In this document: positions 9,744-18,695 of the stretch, in pieces
How the letters are laid out: the number at the start of each line of letters is the position of its first letter
How positions within the stretch are numbered: position 1 is the first letter of the stretch
Assembly (NCBI GenBank): GCA_027314515.1
Contig: DAHVAR010000036.1
Coordinates: forward strand, 34,622 to 98,621
Direction: 5' to 3'
Length of the DNA: 64,000 bases
Origin: Actinomycetota bacterium
GTDB taxonomy: Bacteria > Actinomycetota > Actinomycetes > Streptosporangiales > Streptosporangiaceae
Program-made: the position numbers and the translations under genes
The notes under the pieces: model-generated
The model's database searches: none
Told to the model about the DNA's origin: nothing
What the model saw: the letters and a program-made list of their open reading frames with translations, nothing else

Positions 9744-10364
9744 TCAGCCGCCGGGCGGCGGGTACTGCGCCGTTGTCGTGTCTGGCGCCGACGGGAACTG
9801 CCCGGCTGTCGTGGGGTAATTGGCAGCCGCAACGAACTGCTCCGGCTGGCTCGAGTAGGGGTAGGCGTCCGCTTCCACGGCTGCGACGTCACGCGCCGCC
9901 AGCAACGAGAACCTGCCGATGGCGAGCGCGGCCACGAACACGATCAGCGCGCCGAGCCCGAAGAACAGGGCTGCCCGCGCCAGGTAGTCCTGCAGGGCGG
10001 CCGTCATGTTCGCGCTCTCCAGCGGCTTGCCGATGCTGACCGAGGTGTTCTTCAGCACCGCCTTGACGAACCCGCTGCCGGCGATGAACCACGCGCCGCC
10101 GAGCACGCCGAGTACCGCGCCGGCTATGCCCACCGCGCGGCTTCGCGTGACGAGCATCATGAGCCCGCCGAGCAGCGCTGCCGCGCCGGGCACAACCGAC
10201 AAGTACAGCCGGCCGGAGGTGTAGGCCCAGGCCTTATCGGGCGTGAAGCCGAAGTGGTAGTAAGGGCCGGCGAGCGGCGCCAGGCCGCCCCACAGGCCGA
10301 GCAGGATCAGCAACAGGCCGCAGACCGCGCCCCTGCTCCGCGGAATGCTTGCTAGGTCGTTCAT
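9744..10364 (-). CDS. Hypothetical four-helix membrane protein
   Basis: The protein has 206 residues. Four hydrophobic segments are visible: near residues 12-33, 52-75, 78-98 and 130-152. An extracytoplasmic-looking loop follows the first, with Tyr/Trp/Phe residues (PYYHFGFTPDKAWAYTSGRLY). The tail after residue 165 is Pro/Thr/Ala/Tyr-rich and probably disordered. I recognise no named family. The ATG at 10364 is the farthest start that fits. It is divergent from selA and lies between tRNA-Sec and selA on the opposite strand. Confidence 0.7.
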   Translation of the reverse strand: MNDLASIPRSRGAVCGLLLILLGLWGGLAPLAGPYYHFGFTPDKAWAYTSGRLYLSVVPGAAALLGGLMMLVTRSRAVGIAGAVLGVLGGAWFIAGSGFVKAVLKNTSVSIGKPLESANMTAALQDYLARAALFFGLGALIVFVAALAIGRFSLLAARDVAAVEADAYPYSSQPEQFVAAANYPTTAGQFPSAPDTTTAQYPPPGG

Positions 10365-10504
10365 GTCTGCTCACCCTCCGCGTTATCGGATGCTTAAAGA
10401 CTTGCACATGCACTGTGCTCTCCGGCGGGCGGCTTGGGCAAAGTGCTGGTAAATCACCCCGTAAGAGCTGTACAGCCCCTGCCGGCAAGGGCTGGCGGCC
10501 AGGT

Positions 10505-11848
10505 ATGGTCGCGCTCGTGGACGTGCGCAGGCTGACCCCGCGTACCGATGCAGTGCTGGCAGATCCGCGACTGGCCGCGGCGGAGCACCGGCTCGGCCGC
10601 GCGATCGTGCTGTCTGCCGTGCGGCGCGCGCAGGATCGCGCCCGGGCCGGCGAGATCGAGCCAGCCGCCGTGCCGGACGCCGCAGTGGAGAGCTTGCCGT
10701 CGCATGCCGCCACGCTGACGCCGGTGATCAACGCGACCGGGGTGCTGCTGCACACCAATCTCGGCCGGGCGCCGCTGTCGGCAGCTGCCAGAGACGCTCT
10801 TCAGGCCGCCGCCGGGAGCACTGACCTGGAGTTCGACCTGGCCTCGGGGCAGCGCGGGCGGCGCGGTCGCGGCATGCTCAGCGCGCTGTCGGCTGCCGTG
10901 CCCGCCGCCGAGGCCGTCCATGTCGTCAACAACAACGCCGCGGCGCTGGTGCTAGCCGCCACGGCGCTGGCGGCCGGCCGCGAAGTGGTCGTGAGCCGCG
11001 GTGAGCTGATCGAGATCGGTGACGGGTTCCGGCTGCCCGATCTGCTGGAATCAACCGGGGCACGGATCCGCGAGGTTGGCACGACCAACCGGACGACCGC
11101 TGCCGACTACGCTGCGGCGATTGGCCCGCAGACCGCCTTCGTGCTCAAGGTGCACCCGTCGAATTACCGGATCGAGGGATTCACGGCCAGCGCTTCCATC
11201 GCGGAGCTGGCCGCGCTGAGCGTGCCGGTCATCGGCGACATCGGCTCGGGCTTGCTGACTCCGCACCCGCTGCTGCCGGCGGAGCCGGACGCCAGCAGCT
11301 GGCTCACGGCCGGGGCGGCGGTTGTCACCGCCAGCGGCGACAAGCTGCTCGGCGGCCCGCAGGCTGGCCTGCTGGCCGGCCGGGCTGACCTGATCGCCCG
11401 GCTCGCCCGGCACCCGCTGGCCAGGGCGCTGCGCGTCGACAAGCTGACGGCCGCGGCCCTGGAGGCAACGCTGACCGGGCCGCGGTCGCCGGTGGCCGAG
11501 CAGCTCGCCGCGCCGCAGGCAGAGCTAGCCGGGCGGGCTGACCTGATCGCCGACGCGCTCGCTGCCGTGGGCATCGATGCGCGCGCTCAGGGCTGCGAGG
11601 CTGCGGTTGGCGGCGGCGGCGCACCCGGAGTCAGCCTGCCGAGCGCGGCCGTCAGCTTGCCGGCCGAGCTTGCGGCAGAGCTGCGGTCTGGCCTGGCGGT
11701 GCGCCGGGGCGCGATGCCGGCCGTCGTCGGCCGGATCGAGGACGGGCGGTTGCTGCTCGATCTGCGCGCGATCAGCCCGGCTGACGACCAGCGCCTCACT
11801 GCGGCGGTACGGTCGGCCGCCGCGGCGGACCCGGCTGCGGCGGGCTGA
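10505..11848 (+). CDS. selA: L-seryl-tRNA(Sec) selenium transferase
   Basis: A 447-residue PLP enzyme that converts Ser-tRNA-Sec to Sec-tRNA-Sec using selenophosphate from SelD. The N-terminal tRNA-binding region 'LTPRTDAVLADPRLAAAEHRLGR' is followed by 'INATGVLLHTNLGRAPLS' and the PLP lysine K280 in 'TASGDKLLGGPQAG'. Length matches bacterial SelA. ATG at 10505 is used; an in-frame GTG at 10517 has TATGGT 7 nt upstream and may be the true leaderless start, which would trim four residues. selB follows after a short gap, so the two form an operon. Confidence 0.95.
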   Translation: MVALVDVRRLTPRTDAVLADPRLAAAEHRLGRAIVLSAVRRAQDRARAGEIEPAAVPDAAVESLPSHAATLTPVINATGVLLHTNLGRAPLSAAARDALQAAAGSTDLEFDLASGQRGRRGRGMLSALSAAVPAAEAVHVVNNNAAALVLAATALAAGREVVVSRGELIEIGDGFRLPDLLESTGARIREVGTTNRTTAADYAAAIGPQTAFVLKVHPSNYRIEGFTASASIAELAALSVPVIGDIGSGLLTPHPLLPAEPDASSWLTAGAAVVTASGDKLLGGPQAGLLAGRADLIARLARHPLARALRVDKLTAAALEATLTGPRSPVAEQLAAPQAELAGRADLIADALAAVGIDARAQGCEAAVGGGGAPGVSLPSAAVSLPAELAAELRSGLAVRRGAMPAVVGRIEDGRLLLDLRAISPADDQRLTAAVRSAAAADPAAAG

Positions 11849-11874
11849 TCGCGATGGAATCCAGGGCCCGCGCC

Positions 11875-13962
11875 ATGCATGTCGTCGTCACTGCCGGACA
11901 CGTCGACCACGGAAAGTCTGCGCTGATCCGCGCCCTCACCGGGATGGAGCCGGATCGGTGGGCCGAGGAACAGCGCCGCGGCATGACGATCGACCTCGGT
12001 TTCGGCTGGCTGACGCTGCCCTCCGGCGACCGGCTGGCTTTCGTCGACGTCCCCGGCCACGAGCGGTTCGTGACCAACATGCTGGCTGGCGCGGGCCCGG
12101 TGCCGGCCGTGATGTTCGTGGTGGCGGCCGACGAGGGCTGGATGCCGCAGTCCGCCGAGCATCTGGCCGTGGTGGCCGCGCTCGGCATCAGGCGCGGCGT
12201 GCTAGCCGTCACCAAGAGCGATCTGGCCGACCCGGGGCCTGCGATCAGCCAGGCGACCGCTCAGATCGCGCAGACGGCCCTCGGCAAGCTGCCGGCGATC
12301 GCGGTCAGCTCGGTAACCGGGGCAGGACTTGCCGAACTGGCCGAGGCGCTGTGCGAGCTGTGCCGCAGCCTGCCCGAGCCCGATCCCGGCGCGCCGGTGC
12401 GGATCTGGATCGACCGCGTCTTCAGCATGACCGGCAGCGGGACGGTCGTGACTGGCACCCTTCCGGCCGGCTCCGTGCACCGGGGTGACGAGCTGGTGAT
12501 CACGCCGTCGATGCGCCCAGTACGGGTGCGAGACCTGCAGTCACTCGGGGAGACGGCACAGGCCGCCGAGGGAGTGGCGCGCGTGGCGCTCAACTTGCGC
12601 GGCATCGGGCGGGACTCGCTGCATCGCGGCATGGCGCTCGTGCAGGCCGGCCGCTGGACCCTTACCGACCTGATCGACGTCCGGCTGAGCGTGCCGGCTG
12701 GCAGTTCCGTGCCGGCTGGCAGTTCCGTGCCGCCGGGCAGCCCCGTGCCGCCGGGCAGCCCGGTGCCGCCGGGCAGCCCCGCCGGGCCTGGCCAGCTGGC
12801 GAGATCGGTGGCCGTGCACGTAGGCTCCGCCCGCGTCGTTGCCCGGGTGCGGCCGCTTGGCGCGGGATTGGCCAGGCTCAGCCTGGCGGACGCATTGCCA
12901 CTGCACGTCGGCGACCGGATCCTGCTGCGCGATCCTGGCAGTCGCCGTACCGGCTCGTTTCCGGCGGTGGCCGGCGCGGTCGTCCTCGATGTGGCGCCGC
13001 CGTCGCTCGGTCGCCGTGGTGCCGCCGCCGCTGCGGCGCGGATGCTGTCGGGCTGGCCCGACCGGCCGGGAGCCGCCGAGTTGCTCGCCCGGCACGGGAT
13101 CATGCGGGCCAGCACGCTGCTTGCCATGGGCGTGTCGGATCACCCGGTGCCGGTGGCGGGCGAGTGGCTTGCCGATCCCGGCCACTGGCGTGCACTCGGT
13201 CACCAGCTCGGCGAAGTGCTCGCGAACCATGCGGCCGCCGAGCCGCTGGCCGCGGGAATGCCGGTCGACGCCGCCAGGGCAGCGCTGGAACTGCCCGACC
13301 GAAAGCTGGTGCTCGCGCTTGCCAAGCCGCCGTTCCGGGTCACTGGCGGAGCCCTGCACATAGGACGGCCGGCCGGCCAGGATGCCGGCCCGGAACTCCC
13401 CGAGGCGGTTCGCGCGGCGGTGCGGGTGCTTCGCGCCGACCTGGCCGCGGCCCCGTTCCTGTCACCGGACGCGGACCGGCTGCGCAAGCTCGGGCTCGAC
13501 GCGCGCAGCATCGCCGCCGCAGTGCGGGCCGGGGAGCTGATGCGCGTCAGCGACCAGGTCGTGCTCGCCCCTGGCGCTGACGTGCTCGCCAGCGAGCTGC
13601 TGGCCCGGCTGCCGCAGCCGTTCACGGCGGCAGAGGCCAGGCAGGCGCTCGATAGCACCAGGCGCACCGCCATCCCGCTGCTGGAGTACCTGGACTCGGC
13701 GGGAATCACGCAGCGACTGCCAGACGACCGGCGAGTGCTGGTCAGCAGGCCCGCGCATGCCGGAGATCCGGCCGTCAGCGGTGCGGCTGCCAGCCCGGTC
13801 GCCGCCAGCCTGACCGGCGGAGCTGGCACCGGCGCGAGTCGCACCAGCATTACCACGGCAGACCTGACGGTCAGCGGCGGGCACGGCCCCAGCAGGCCCG
13901 CGGCCGGGGTGGCCGCCGGCCGGACAGACACCGGCACGGCCGGTTCCGCGTCCGGCCCGTGA
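11875..13962 (+). CDS. selB: Selenocysteine-specific translation elongation factor
   Basis: The protein has 695 residues. The GTPase domain carries GHVDHGKS (G8-S15), 'DVPGHE', 'TKSD' and a G5-like 'SSVTGAGL'; 'MTIDLGF' is the SelB-specific switch. It delivers Sec-tRNA-Sec to UGA codons that carry a SECIS hairpin, which the C-terminal winged-helix region (about residues 400-630) would bind. ATG at 11875 fits the family start; ATG at 11854 would add seven residues. Two oddities stand out: a five-copy hexapeptide repeat in the middle domains and a ~65-residue Ala/Gly/Ser/Thr-rich tail. Adjacent to selA. Confidence 0.95.
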   Translation: MHVVVTAGHVDHGKSALIRALTGMEPDRWAEEQRRGMTIDLGFGWLTLPSGDRLAFVDVPGHERFVTNMLAGAGPVPAVMFVVAADEGWMPQSAEHLAVVAALGIRRGVLAVTKSDLADPGPAISQATAQIAQTALGKLPAIAVSSVTGAGLAELAEALCELCRSLPEPDPGAPVRIWIDRVFSMTGSGTVVTGTLPAGSVHRGDELVITPSMRPVRVRDLQSLGETAQAAEGVARVALNLRGIGRDSLHRGMALVQAGRWTLTDLIDVRLSVPAGSSVPAGSSVPPGSPVPPGSPVPPGSPAGPGQLARSVAVHVGSARVVARVRPLGAGLARLSLADALPLHVGDRILLRDPGSRRTGSFPAVAGAVVLDVAPPSLGRRGAAAAAARMLSGWPDRPGAAELLARHGIMRASTLLAMGVSDHPVPVAGEWLADPGHWRALGHQLGEVLANHAAAEPLAAGMPVDAARAALELPDRKLVLALAKPPFRVTGGALHIGRPAGQDAGPELPEAVRAAVRVLRADLAAAPFLSPDADRLRKLGLDARSIAAAVRAGELMRVSDQVVLAPGADVLASELLARLPQPFTAAEARQALDSTRRTAIPLLEYLDSAGITQRLPDDRRVLVSRPAHAGDPAVSGAAASPVAASLTGGAGTGASRTSITTADLTVSGGHGPSRPAAGVAAGRTDTGTAGSASGP
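12691..12780 (+). repeat. 18-bp tandem repeat within selB
   Basis: Five 18-bp units with two sequence forms (gtgccggctggcagttcc and gtgccgccgggcagcccc), in frame. They encode V-P-A/P-G-S-S/P hexapeptides that form a Pro/Gly linker in the beta-barrel region of SelB. Confidence 0.93.
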
Positions 13963-13978
13963 CGGCGGGCAGTTCTGG

Positions 13979-15115
13979 CTAGCGGTCGCCGAACCGGGTC
14001 GCCGACCAGGTGTGCGCCTGTGCTGGCGGTAGCCCGGCGGCGATCCAGCGGGACAGCACCGCAGCCGTGACCGGAGCATTGAGTATGCCGGTACGAAAAT
14101 GCCCGGACGTCAGCCAGGCATTAGCCAGGCCAGGCACCCGGTCGATGACGGGACGACGGTCGGGATGCCGCGGGCGGAAGCAGCACCACTGATAGGCGAT
14201 CCCGACGCCGTGCAGGCTCGGCAGCACGGCGGCGAGGCCGCCAGCGATCCCGTCTATGACGTCCTGCTGCACCGCCGGGCTCTCGTCGCCGAGATCGAAC
14301 GTGCCGCCGGCGAGCAACTGACCATTCTCGATCTGAGTCGCCAGCGGCGCGACGATCCCGGGCAGCGTGATGTCGGTGCGCTCGGTCACGATCAGGTGGC
14401 CTTTCACCCGGTCGGACGGGATCCGCAGCGGCAGGCCGTCGAGCACCGGCGGCCGCCCGGTAGCGAAGACCACCGCACCCGGCATGATCTCGCCAGCGGA
14501 GGTGCCGATGCTGACCACACGGTCGCCGCTGACCTCGGCAGACATAGCAGCGACACCGGTCGCGACGGCCGGAAGCCCCGCGGCTAGCCGCGCGACCGCC
14601 CGCAGCGGGTTGACCCTGGCCTGCCGGCGGATCAGCGCACCTTCCATCGGCCGGGCCAGGCCCGGAATCAGCTCCGCGACCTGCCCCGGGTTCAGCCACT
14701 GCACGTCTTTGGGCTGGTGCGCGGCATAGCCGCTGTCGTGCGGGGCCAGTCCCAGCCAGTCCAGCTCCACCAGGCCGACGCCGCCGGGAACGGACTCCTG
14801 GAGGTCCCGCCAGCGCTCCAGCCCGGCACGCTCGAGATCGACAAACGGCTCGGGGTCGCTCCACTGATGGGGCTCAGGGATCAGCAATCCGGTCGCCCCG
14901 CCGGTGGCGCCGGCCCCTAGCCGCCCGGTCTCGATGAGCAGGACGTCGCCGACGCCAGCCTCGGCACAGGCTGCCGCAGTGGTCACGCCCAGGATGCCAC
15001 CGCCGATGACGAGCACGTCCGGGGTCGCGCCCGCGATGTCGCCGTCCGCCCGGCCCAGCACGGCCCGCTCCTGCGGGGTGAGCTGATCATGCCAGATAGC
15101 GCGGTTCACGGTCAT
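13979..15115 (-). CDS. FAD-dependent amine/D-amino-acid oxidase family protein
   Basis: The protein has 378 residues. The dinucleotide-binding start 'PDVLVIGGGILGVTTAAACA' (about residues 32-51) is followed by 'LLIETGRLGAGATGGATGLL', typical of the DAO (glycine/sarcosine oxidase) superfamily. The C-terminal 'YQWCCFRPRHPDRRPVIDRV' and 'ANAWLTSGHFRTGILNAP' fit the FAD-closing region of this group. It probably oxidises an amine or amino acid, but the substrate cannot be read. It is convergent with selB (16 bp apart). The link to selenium is only positional. Confidence 0.85.
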   Translation of the reverse strand: MTVNRAIWHDQLTPQERAVLGRADGDIAGATPDVLVIGGGILGVTTAAACAEAGVGDVLLIETGRLGAGATGGATGLLIPEPHQWSDPEPFVDLERAGLERWRDLQESVPGGVGLVELDWLGLAPHDSGYAAHQPKDVQWLNPGQVAELIPGLARPMEGALIRRQARVNPLRAVARLAAGLPAVATGVAAMSAEVSGDRVVSIGTSAGEIMPGAVVFATGRPPVLDGLPLRIPSDRVKGHLIVTERTDITLPGIVAPLATQIENGQLLAGGTFDLGDESPAVQQDVIDGIAGGLAAVLPSLHGVGIAYQWCCFRPRHPDRRPVIDRVPGLANAWLTSGHFRTGILNAPVTAAVLSRWIAAGLPPAQAHTWSATRFGDR

Positions 15116-15536
15116 GGGCTCATCCTGGTGATCCGGTCCTGAGCGACCCGGCCGGCTGGCCGGCCTGCTGATGTTCCGCAGGCGCCCGCGCGCAGGAGCC
15201 AGCGAGTGAATCGTAGGCGAACACCCGGCCCTGCCGCGATCTCCGCCGCGCGGCGTGGCCAGGGTGGCCGGGCAGCTGGCCTGAGTGAGGCCGCGCGCCG
15301 GCGCCTCCGGTGGCCGGCATCGGCCTGGTACGACCGCGGCCGGCCGGCCGGACTGGCGCCGGATACCCCGTTCCCGTCATGATCTTCCCTGGACGGGAAG
15401 TTACGGCGCTCCGCCGTTGCTGCAGTAGCCAGCGCGCCTGCCGCGCCCCGGGCGGCGCTTATGGTGGAGCTCGCTGCCGCGGCCGGGACGGCGGCGACGC
15501 AGGCTGGATCAGGCGGAGATGCAAGGAGGTGCAGGG
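15116..15536. other. Gene-free interval between the oxidase gene and moaA
   Basis: 421 bp upstream of both divergent genes. Only low-quality frames are present. I see a strong AAGGAGGTG ribosome site for moaA at its right end but no riboswitch-like fold or clear promoter that I can support by eye. Confidence 0.5.
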
Positions 15537-16526
15537 ATGCTGATCGACTCGTACGGGCGGACAGCCACCGACCTCCGGGTGTCGCTCACGGACCGGTGCA
15601 ACCTGCGGTGCGCGTACTGCATGCCCGCCGAGGGCCTGGATTGGCTGCCCAAGCCGGAACTGCTGACCGATGACGAGCTAGTCCGGCTGATCGCGCTAGC
15701 GGTGACCCGGCTGGGCATTACCGCGGTCCGGTTCACCGGGGGCGAGCCGCTGCTGCGCCGCGGCCTGCCGGTCGTCATCGAGCAGGTGGCTGCCCTGCGG
15801 CCGCGGCCCGAGATCTCGCTGACTACGAACGGCATCGGACTCGAGCGGCTTGCCGGGCCGCTGCACGCAGCCGGGCTTGATCGTGTCAACGTCTCGCTCG
15901 ACACGCTGTCGGCCGAGGTGTTCCTGCAGCTCACCCGCCGTGACCGGCTCGCTGACGTGCTGGCCGGACTGGCCGGGGCGGCCGAGGCCGGACTCGCGCC
16001 GGTAAAGGTCAACGCGGTGCTGATGCGCGGCGTCAACGACAGCGAAGCGCCGGCGTTGCTGCGGTTCTGCCTGGCCAGGGGCTATCAGCTGAGGTTCATC
16101 GAGCAGATGCCGCTGGACGCCCAGCACGGCTGGCGGCGCGAGCAGATGGTGACCGCCGATGAGATCCTTGCCGCGTTGCGTGCGGAGTTCTGCCTGACAC
16201 CGGCCGACCCGGCGGAGCGCGGATCCGCTCCGGCGGAGAAGTTCCTGGTGGACGGCGGCCCCGAGATAGTCGGCGTGATCGGGTCGGTGACCCGCCCGTT
16301 CTGCGGAGCCTGCGACCGGGTCCGGCTGACGGCCGACGGGCAGCTGCGGAATTGCCTGTTCGCAAAGGACGAGAGCGACCTGCGGAGCCCGTTGCGAGCC
16401 GGTGCGTCCGATGACGAGCTCGCGGCTCGGTGGGAGCGCTGCGTCGCGGCTAAACTGCCAGGTCACGGCATCAATGAGATCGGCTTCCTGCAGCCTGCGA
16501 GGCCGATGTCCGCTATTGGCGGCTGA
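15537..16526 (+). CDS. moaA: GTP 3',8-cyclase (molybdenum cofactor biosynthesis protein A)
   Basis: A 329-residue radical SAM enzyme that starts Mo cofactor synthesis by converting GTP to 3',8-cyclo-7,8-dihydro-GTP. The first cluster is C21-x3-C25-x2-C28 ('CNLRCAYC'); the second is 'FCGACDRVRLTADGQLRNC' near the C-terminus. The protein ends in the conserved Gly-Gly ('SAIGG') needed for activity. Start chosen at ATG 15537 because AAGGAGGTG sits 7-8 nt before it; an ATG 18 bp earlier lacks that fit. mobA follows 16 bp downstream. It supplies the cofactor for the formate dehydrogenase in this island. Confidence 0.95.
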   Translation: MLIDSYGRTATDLRVSLTDRCNLRCAYCMPAEGLDWLPKPELLTDDELVRLIALAVTRLGITAVRFTGGEPLLRRGLPVVIEQVAALRPRPEISLTTNGIGLERLAGPLHAAGLDRVNVSLDTLSAEVFLQLTRRDRLADVLAGLAGAAEAGLAPVKVNAVLMRGVNDSEAPALLRFCLARGYQLRFIEQMPLDAQHGWRREQMVTADEILAALRAEFCLTPADPAERGSAPAEKFLVDGGPEIVGVIGSVTRPFCGACDRVRLTADGQLRNCLFAKDESDLRSPLRAGASDDELAARWERCVAAKLPGHGINEIGFLQPARPMSAIGG

Positions 16527-16542
16527 CCCGCAGCGGCCGCCC

Positions 16543-17196
16543 GTGGATACGCCCGAGTTCGACACGGTAATCCTGGCCGGCGGCCGGGCTGCCCGGATGG
16601 GCGGAGCCGATAAGCCCGCCCTGATAGTGGGCGCTGAGCCGATGGTGGTCTCGGTGGCGCGCGCTGCGGCGACGGCCGGGTCCAGCCGACTGATCATCGT
16701 CGGGCCGCGGCGCCCTGGATTCGTGCTGGACGCGCTGCAGGCTGCCGCCGCCAGCGGGCCGGCCGAGCTGCGGTTCGCCCGTGAGGAGCCGCCGGGCTGC
16801 GGGCCAGTCGCAGCGCTGCGCTGCGGCCTGGCCGAAGTTGCCGCGCCGTGGCTGACGCTGCTTGCCGCTGACCTGCCGTTCCTGCGTGACAGGCAGCTCG
16901 GCGAACTGCTCGGCCGGGCGATGGCCGCTGGCCGTCCGGGCGCGGTGCTGGCCGACGCCGGGGCCAGGCCGCAATGGCTGGCAGGCGCCTGGCAGGCCGG
17001 TGCGCTGCGGTCGGCGCTACGTGACTATGCAGGCAGTTCGCTGCACGGTCTGCTGGCACCGCTGCAACCAGTCTCGGTGCAGGCGGCCGGGAATGCAGCC
17101 GGGCTCATGTCATGGCTTGATTGCGACACTCCGGCCGACCTGGCCGCGGCGCGGCAGTCGTGGCAGCTCCGCGACACCGGGACTGAGCCGTGCTGA
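16543..17196 (+). CDS. mobA: Molybdenum cofactor guanylyltransferase
   Basis: A 217-residue nucleotidyltransferase. The motif 'VILAGGRAARMGGADKPAL' near the N-terminus is the GTP-binding signature, and 'LLAADLPFL' is the metal-binding Asp region. It attaches GMP to molybdopterin to make the guanine dinucleotide that formate dehydrogenases need. GTG at 16543 is the first in-frame start that keeps the full motif. It lies 16 bp downstream of moaA and 86 bp upstream of a DUF6457 gene, an order common in actinobacteria. A copy of caccgggactgagc is repeated around its stop codon. Confidence 0.9.
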   Translation: MDTPEFDTVILAGGRAARMGGADKPALIVGAEPMVVSVARAAATAGSSRLIIVGPRRPGFVLDALQAAAASGPAELRFAREEPPGCGPVAALRCGLAEVAAPWLTLLAADLPFLRDRQLGELLGRAMAAGRPGAVLADAGARPQWLAGAWQAGALRSALRDYAGSSLHGLLAPLQPVSVQAAGNAAGLMSWLDCDTPADLAAARQSWQLRDTGTEPC

Positions 17197-17282
17197 GGGA
17201 AGTGCACCGGGACTGAGCGGCGCCACAGCGACTAGGGGTAGGCGCCAGCGAGCGAGGCAATGAGATCGGAGGCATGACAGGC

Positions 17283-17516
17283 ATGACCACACTCGACAAC
17301 TGGACCGCCGCAGTCTGCGAGCAGCTGGGCATCGAGACCGGGCTAGTCGACGTCCGGCAGATCCTCGACCTGGCGAAGGTGGCCGCGCATCACGTCGATC
17401 GGCCGGCCGCGCCGATCACCGCTTTCCTGCTCGGCGTTGCCGTGGGCGCCGGGCAGCCGGCCGACCAGGTGGCGGCGCGGCTGAGTGAGCTGGCGGCGGC
17501 CTGGCCGACGGACTAG
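17283..17516 (+). CDS. DUF6457 small protein
   Basis: The protein has 77 residues, all-helical by appearance ('LDNWTAAVCEQLGIETGLVD', 'ILDLAKVAAHHVDRPAAPIT'). It matches DUF6457, a family found next to mobA in actinobacteria; the order here is the same. Function unknown, possibly linked to Mo cofactor use. ATG at 17283 was chosen because GGAGG at 17268-17272 is 10 nt upstream; ATG at 17274 is only 1 nt from the ribosome site. Confidence 0.75.
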   Translation: MTTLDNWTAAVCEQLGIETGLVDVRQILDLAKVAAHHVDRPAAPITAFLLGVAVGAGQPADQVAARLSELAAAWPTD

Positions 17517-17541
17517 GTCGTAGCCGGCTGCCAGCCAGCCA

Positions 17542-17588
17542 GCGCCCGCGAGTGGGCCGGCGCCCGCGAGTCGGCTGCGCCCGCGAGT
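17542..17588. repeat. Short direct repeats gcgcccgcgagt
   Basis: Three copies at 17542-17553, 17560-17571 and 17577-17588 in the non-coding stretch before the PadR operator. The 314-bp interval 17517-17830 otherwise holds only the palindrome described next. Confidence 0.8.
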
Positions 17589-17718
17589 CGGCGGCGCCGG
17601 TGCGGCGCGGGCTGGCTTGACGCGCTGGCTTCCGGGCGCTGGCTGCTGCGGGCTCGTCCGTGCACGCGCGCCGACGGCGGGATCTAAATGCGTCAGCAGC
17701 GTTTGCGGACTGGCAGAT

Positions 17719-17732
17719 AACGATATATCGTT
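17719..17732. promoter_or_regulatory. Perfect 14-bp palindrome, likely PadR operator
   Basis: AACGATATATCGTT is a perfect palindrome ~100 bp upstream of the PadR-type regulator. Its AT-rich ATAT core stands out in GC-rich DNA and resembles known PadR operators. It probably mediates autoregulation of the regulator and the exporter. Confidence 0.6.
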
Positions 17733-17830
17733 GACGTATCAAAGAGCTACGACGACAGGTCGAATGTCCGCTGCGGGGCAAGACTGGCGCCCTGCAGCTG
17801 GACCGTGGCTAACGTCCGCAAGGGGTAACG

Positions 17831-18604
17831 ATGATGCGATACGACGAGGAACGCGGCAGGCGCCGCGGCCCTGGCCGGTGGGAACCGGCCGATGACGGCG
17901 AAGGGCTCCGCTGGCATGGTGAGGACGGGGAGCGCCACGGTGGGCGGGGCCGGGCCCGCCATGTGCGAGAGCGTTTCGGCGGGCCGGCCTTCGGACCCGC
18001 GTTCGGAGCGGCTGGCTTCGCTGGCGGGCCGGGCGGGCCGGAGGGCTTCGGACCGCACTGGCGCGAGCCGAGGGGGATGCGCGGGCCGAGGGCGCGGCGT
18101 GGCGATGTCCGGGCCGCGGCGCTGGCTCTCCTGGCCGAGCGGCCCATGAACGGCTATCAGATCATCCAGGAGATCGGCGAGCGCAGCGGGGGAGTCTGGC
18201 GACCTAGCCCCGGCTCGATCTACCCGGCACTGCAGCAACTCGAGGACGAGGGCCTGATCAGGGCCGAGGCCGGGGATGGTGGCCGGCGCGCGTACCAGTT
18301 GACTGACGACGGGCGCGCCTACGCGACGGCACACGCTACTGAACTGAAGGCACCCTGGGACCTTGCGGCCGGCGGTGCGTTCGGTGCGGCGATCGAGATG
18401 CGCAAGCTCATCGGGCAGGTCGCGATGGCGGCATTCCAGGTGCTCAGCGCTGGTACCGACGCACAGGCCGGCCAGGCTCGGCAGGTGCTGACCAATACGC
18501 GGAAGGCCCTGTACCGGATCCTTGCGGCTGACGAGGACGAGGACGAAAACGCCGAGCGGTCCGAGCCGTCCGAGCCGTCCGAGCCCGTTGCCGACGGCGG
18601 CTGA
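17831..18604 (+). CDS. PadR family transcriptional regulator
   Basis: The protein has 257 residues. The PadR winged helix lies at about residues 95-165 ('LALLAERPMNGYQIIQEIGE ... PSPGSIYPALQQLEDEGLI ... RAYQLTDDGR'). Residues 1-90 are Gly/Arg-rich and probably disordered, a common extension in actinobacterial PadR proteins. The C-terminal helices (residues 180-240) would dimerise. PadR regulators usually repress neighbouring multidrug exporters and release on drug binding; the ABC genes lie 91 bp downstream. The C-terminus has a tandem Ser-Glu-Pro repeat. Confidence 0.89.
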   Translation: MMRYDEERGRRRGPGRWEPADDGEGLRWHGEDGERHGGRGRARHVRERFGGPAFGPAFGAAGFAGGPGGPEGFGPHWREPRGMRGPRARRGDVRAAALALLAERPMNGYQIIQEIGERSGGVWRPSPGSIYPALQQLEDEGLIRAEAGDGGRRAYQLTDDGRAYATAHATELKAPWDLAAGGAFGAAIEMRKLIGQVAMAAFQVLSAGTDAQAGQARQVLTNTRKALYRILAADEDEDENAERSEPSEPSEPVADGG

Positions 18605-18695
18605 CTGCGTTCCGCAGCCAAACCGGCCAGGAGATTACTCTCGTAACTGGCCGGTCGGAGGACCAGGACGAACGAGTGCCCCGGAGGCAGCAGCG

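Noticed and set aside
15116..15536. Molybdenum cofactor riboswitch upstream of moaA
   Set aside because: Looked for because of the long leader, but no conserved fold could be supported by eye; a covariance search would be needed.
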